In this document: in pieces, positions 6,838 to 9,075 of the stretch | Numbering within the stretch: position 1 is the stretch's first letter | Layout of the letters: each line of letters begins with the position of its first letter | DNA from: an uncultured Ruminococcus sp. | GTDB lineage: Bacteria > Bacillota > Clostridia > Oscillospirales > Acutalibacteraceae | Assembly: GCA_902797525.1 (NCBI GenBank) | Contig: CADBSZ010000030.1 | Span: 1-9,075, forward strand | DNA length: 9,075 nucleotides | Direction of reading: 5' to 3' | Made by a program: the position numbers and the translations under genes | Notes under the pieces: generated by a model | What the model saw: only the letters and a program-made list of their open reading frames with translations | What the model was told of the DNA's origin: nothing | Database searches by the model: none

Positions 6838-8067
6838 ATGTTTAAAAATCTGAAACCCTTGCTTTGTGTGTGTCTTTGCGCGGCGTTTCTGCTTGCCGGC
6901 TGCGGCAGCGGAAACACGGAGCAGAAGGAAACCACCGCGCCGGCAGAAGCGACAACACAGCCGCCGACCACGATTCCGTCAGCAACAACGGTTCCCGACA
7001 TGCCGGCTTCACCCGATTCCGCAAAGCTCGATGACGGCAAAATCAAGCTCGATAACATGAAAATCAAGGAAAATCTCAACGAGATTGAGTCCACGCTTGA
7101 CAATTTGCTGTCCTATCATCAATTTCTCGGAACAGTCTATGCCAAGGTCGGCACGGATTTTGAATATCTCAACGCAAACGGCGTTGCCAACAAGGGCGCG
7201 CATATCAACAACTCGGTCTACACGCGGTTCTACACCGGTTCTGTCACCAAGCTGGTAACTGCAATTGCCGTCATGCAGCTGCACGAACAAAACAAGCTTC
7301 GCTTGGACAACACCCTTGACGTCTATTTTCCCGACTGCGCATACGCCAAAAACGTCACTGTCAAACAGCTTTTGACAATGACCTCCGGCATTCCGAACTA
7401 TGTCGACCGCGACGGCAACACGGCAGGCTTCAAAACACTGAAGCCGTCGCTGCAGGAAAAGCTGGACGGCGGCAGTTCCTACCAAAGCAATAAGGCGCAA
7501 ATTTTGGAGTGGATTCTTTCTCAGCCGCTGCAAACGGAAGGCGAGCCGGTTTTTTATTATTCCGACAGCAATTTCTATTTGCTTGGTGAAATCGTCGCTC
7601 AGGTGGGCGGCGAAAGCTATGAGGACTATGTCAGTGCGCATATTTTTCAGCCGCTTTTTATGACCAAATCGGGCTTTACTTCCGATGAATCCACTGCCAG
7701 ATCCTACAGCAGCTACGGCAGCAGCGGTCAGCTTTTGTATGACGGCGTGGGCTATTCCTCGCTCGGCTTTGTCACTAACGTATCCGATTTACTCAAGCTG
7801 ATTGACGGCGTCACCTCACATCAAATCATCAGCGAAAAATCTCTCAGGGAAATCACGACCGACTACGGCAGCGGTTTCGGCTACGGCGTTTTTGTCAACG
7901 GCGACCGCGTTTCCTGCATGGGCAGCGTTGACGCTTACACTTCAAAACTGAGCTTCACTGCCGACAAAAGTCAAATGTTTATCGCGCTGTCAAATTATGC
8001 GTACCGCGACCCGAACTATATTCACCGTTTGTTCCGCAATTATCTGTTAAAATTCAGGAACGCATAA
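6838..8067 (+). CDS. Lipoprotein with a serine beta-lactamase/penicillin-binding fold
   Basis: 409 residues from the ATG at 6838, seven bases after AGAAGG (6825-6830), which overlaps the pcrA stop. An upstream TTG at 6835 is less likely. A signal peptide ends in LLAGC with C22 as the lipidated residue. A Thr/Pro/Ala-rich spacer (about 30-60) keeps the domain off the membrane. The domain matches the Beta-lactamase (PF00144) type: nucleophile motif S135-V-T-K138 in YTGSVTKLVTAIAVMQL, LLTMTSGIPNY, and second motif Y241-S-D243 followed by SNFYLLGE. Where relatives have HxG, this has CMG (360-362), so the third motif is altered. Family members include D-Ala-D-Ala carboxypeptidases, esterases, and class C-like hydrolases; actual beta-lactam resistance should not be assumed. 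Probably an extracellular hydrolase or peptidoglycan-related protein. It sits in a likely operon with pcrA, with no evident functional link. Confidence 0.85.
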   Translation: MFKNLKPLLCVCLCAAFLLAGCGSGNTEQKETTAPAEATTQPPTTIPSATTVPDMPASPDSAKLDDGKIKLDNMKIKENLNEIESTLDNLLSYHQFLGTVYAKVGTDFEYLNANGVANKGAHINNSVYTRFYTGSVTKLVTAIAVMQLHEQNKLRLDNTLDVYFPDCAYAKNVTVKQLLTMTSGIPNYVDRDGNTAGFKTLKPSLQEKLDGGSSYQSNKAQILEWILSQPLQTEGEPVFYYSDSNFYLLGEIVAQVGGESYEDYVSAHIFQPLFMTKSGFTSDESTARSYSSYGSSGQLLYDGVGYSSLGFVTNVSDLLKLIDGVTSHQIISEKSLREITTDYGSGFGYGVFVNGDRVSCMGSVDAYTSKLSFTADKSQMFIALSNYAYRDPNYIHRLFRNYLLKFRNA

Positions 8068-8071
8068 CGCA

Positions 8072-8129
8072 AACCTCCATAAAATGGTATTGTTACAGTA
8101 CATCTGTAAACTACTTATTTATGGAGGTT
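8072..8129 (+). promoter_or_regulatory. Leader hairpin that buries the ribosome binding site of the next gene
   Basis: A perfect 12-bp inverted repeat, AACCTCCATAAA (8072-8083) and TTTATGGAGGTT (8118-8129). The right arm contains the GGAGG (8123-8127) that serves the ATG at 8135, and the left arm is its exact antisense. The 34-base loop contains a second stem, TTACAG (8093-8098) and CTGTAA (8104-8109). In RNA this could close the ribosome binding site; as DNA the inner palindrome could be an operator. The left arm starts 4 bases after the stop of the preceding gene. There is no T run after it, so it is not a standard terminator. The repeat is seen directly; the regulatory role is inferred. 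Confidence 0.55.
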
Positions 8130-8134
8130 ATTTT

Positions 8135-8983
8135 ATGTCGGAAACTACTTTTGAAGCGGAAAACACCGCCGCTCAGACAGATAACGGCGACAGCGGCGCG
8201 GATTTTAATCCCGTTTGTCTTGATGTGCCGCGCATCTACGACAGCTGCGGCGCCAAGGATTGCCTGCGCAACCTGACGGTGTTTTTCACCGCCGAAAACC
8301 AGGCGCTTATCGACACCGCCACCTCGGTGCGCGTAACGCGCGTCAGCGTCATCAGCGCGACGGTTGACGTCGATTCAGTCGCCTTCCACCGCGGCTATTA
8401 TTCGGTTGACACCACATTCTATTTCCTGTGCTGCTGCGAGGTCTACACGGGAGCAGGCTCGCTGCCAACCACTGTGACGGGCGTATCCGTTTATTCCAAG
8501 CGCGCAGTGCTCTACGGCAGCGAGGGCAGTGTAAAGCGCTTTTCAAGCAATGCAACGCCGGTGCTTGACCCTGCCGAGCTGGACTGCTGCACGGGTTATT
8601 ACGGTTCACTGCCCACCGCCACGGTGCAGGTATCCAGTCCGATGGCGCTCGCAGCAACGCTTTCGCCCGTCACCACACCTGCAATTGTACCCTTTGTGCC
8701 TGAAAATATTGCCGAGTTCATAGGCGGCGCACTTGTTGCTCCCACAGCCCAGCAGGTGAGAACCACCATCGGCATTTTTTCCATTACCACCCTGTCGCGC
8801 GACGTGCAGTTAATGCTTCCGTCCTACGATTTCTGTGTGCCGCGCAAGGAGTGCGACGACCAAAACGACGACCCCTGCGAGGCGTTCAATAACATCGACT
8901 TCCCGTCGGATTCCTTCTTTCCGCCCAGCGCACAGGAAAACGATTCCAACGACAATCCCTTCGACTGCCACTGTGCAACGTAA
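8135..8983 (+). CDS. Cysteine-rich conserved hypothetical protein
   Basis: 282 residues from the ATG at 8135, seven bases after GGAGG. An in-frame ATG at 8084 lies in the hairpin leader and has no ribosome binding site. There is no signal peptide or membrane segment. It opens with a polar acidic stretch (1-25), then CLDVPRIYDSCGAKDC (28-43), a signature I associate with uncharacterised clostridial proteins, possibly spore or surface related (weak recollection). Residues 48-215 are rich in Val/Thr/Ser and look beta-stranded, with FFTAENQALIDTATSVRVTR, RGYYSVDTTFYFLCCCEVY (CCC at 99-101) and a later LDCCTGYYG. A further strand segment (VRTTIGIFSITTLSRDVQLM) precedes an acidic Asp/Asn-rich tail with FCVPRKECDD, DPCEAF and the terminal CHCAT. 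There are thirteen cysteines in all. Metal binding or disulphide cross-linking is plausible; no function is assigned. Confidence 0.75.
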   Translation: MSETTFEAENTAAQTDNGDSGADFNPVCLDVPRIYDSCGAKDCLRNLTVFFTAENQALIDTATSVRVTRVSVISATVDVDSVAFHRGYYSVDTTFYFLCCCEVYTGAGSLPTTVTGVSVYSKRAVLYGSEGSVKRFSSNATPVLDPAELDCCTGYYGSLPTATVQVSSPMALAATLSPVTTPAIVPFVPENIAEFIGGALVAPTAQQVRTTIGIFSITTLSRDVQLMLPSYDFCVPRKECDDQNDDPCEAFNNIDFPSDSFFPPSAQENDSNDNPFDCHCAT

Positions 8984-9011
8984 GTGAGCGCCTTGCGCGC
9001 AGTGTGCCTTA

Positions 9012-9062
9012 GGATAAAGCAAATTATCCGCTAATCCGGATTAACGGCGCCAAACGTTAGCG
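9012..9062. repeat. Cluster of overlapping palindromes at the right end
   Basis: Within the gene-free 8984-9075 there are GGATAA (9012-9017) with TTATCC (9024-9029); a perfect 12-bp palindrome TAATCCGGATTA (9032-9043), extended by CCG and CGG after one mismatch on each side; and CGCTAA (9029-9034) with TTAGCG (9057-9062). The last pairing would exclude the second, so alternative structures are possible. No T run follows on the plus strand, so this is not a clear terminator. The window ends before any following gene. Confidence 0.5.
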
Positions 9063-9075
9063 TATGACAAAAAAG

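Noticed and set aside
7009..7641. A 210-codon minus-strand open frame
   Set aside because: Antisense to the lipoprotein with SVTK and YSD motifs; no start signals and no family resemblance.
8090..8117. A promoter TTGTTA-16-TACTTA in front of the cysteine-rich gene
   Set aside because: Its transcript would start at about the ribosome binding site, leaving no usable leader; the similarity is weak.
8986..9002. A terminator from GCGCCTTGCGCGC after the cysteine-rich gene
   Set aside because: The stem is only about 4 bp and no T run follows.

Overview
The window looks like a chromosomal stretch from a gut-type Clostridia (Firmicutes, Oscillospiraceae or Ruminococcaceae-like; inferred, not proven). 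The evidence is the moderate, locally high G+C, GGAGG-type ribosome binding sites, a PcrA of the Gram-positive type, two lipoproteins with classical lipoboxes (one with a DUF4358-like body), and a cysteine-rich protein of a kind I associate with Clostridia. The first 1.17 kb is different in composition and content and appears to be the end of a prophage or conjugative element, or a remnant of one.

Region 1 (1-1173): the 3' end of a gene entering from the left ends at 254. It is followed in the same frame by a second, 5'-truncated copy of the same gene's end (255-1148). Both copies finish with an almost identical 119-bp block (161-279 and 1055-1173, 117 identical) that encodes a constant acidic C-terminal tail and continues 25 bp past the stop codon. 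Upstream of that tail the two copies are unrelated. The second copy carries a conserved N-terminal stretch (AGEIEARDTASRRTLT), typical of large 'polyvalent' proteins of phages and conjugative elements, and then an AT-rich LPD-like alpha/beta domain. The best reading is a main gene plus a silent, swappable C-terminal cassette with homology on both sides. This is the most interesting feature of the window.

Region 2 (1156-3930): a minus-strand FliB-like cysteine-cluster protein (flagellin lysine N-methylase family) converges on the cassette. Its last five codons and stop lie inside the repeat. It is divergent from a 12-TM neurotransmitter:sodium symporter (NSS) family transporter. Each has a plausible sigma-A promoter in the shared 170-bp gap, and the transporter is followed by a strong terminator.

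Region 3 (3966-8067): a perfect-consensus promoter drives a small DUF4358-like lipoprotein, followed by a terminator. Next comes pcrA (UvrD-family helicase), with a serine beta-lactamase-fold lipoprotein 12 bp downstream, probably co-transcribed.

Region 4 (8068-9075): a cysteine-rich conserved hypothetical protein whose Shine-Dalgarno sequence is buried in a perfect 12-bp inverted repeat, then a short gene-free end with overlapping palindromes. Apart from the pcrA/lipoprotein pair the genes look like independent units. No RNA gene, CRISPR array or insertion sequence was seen.
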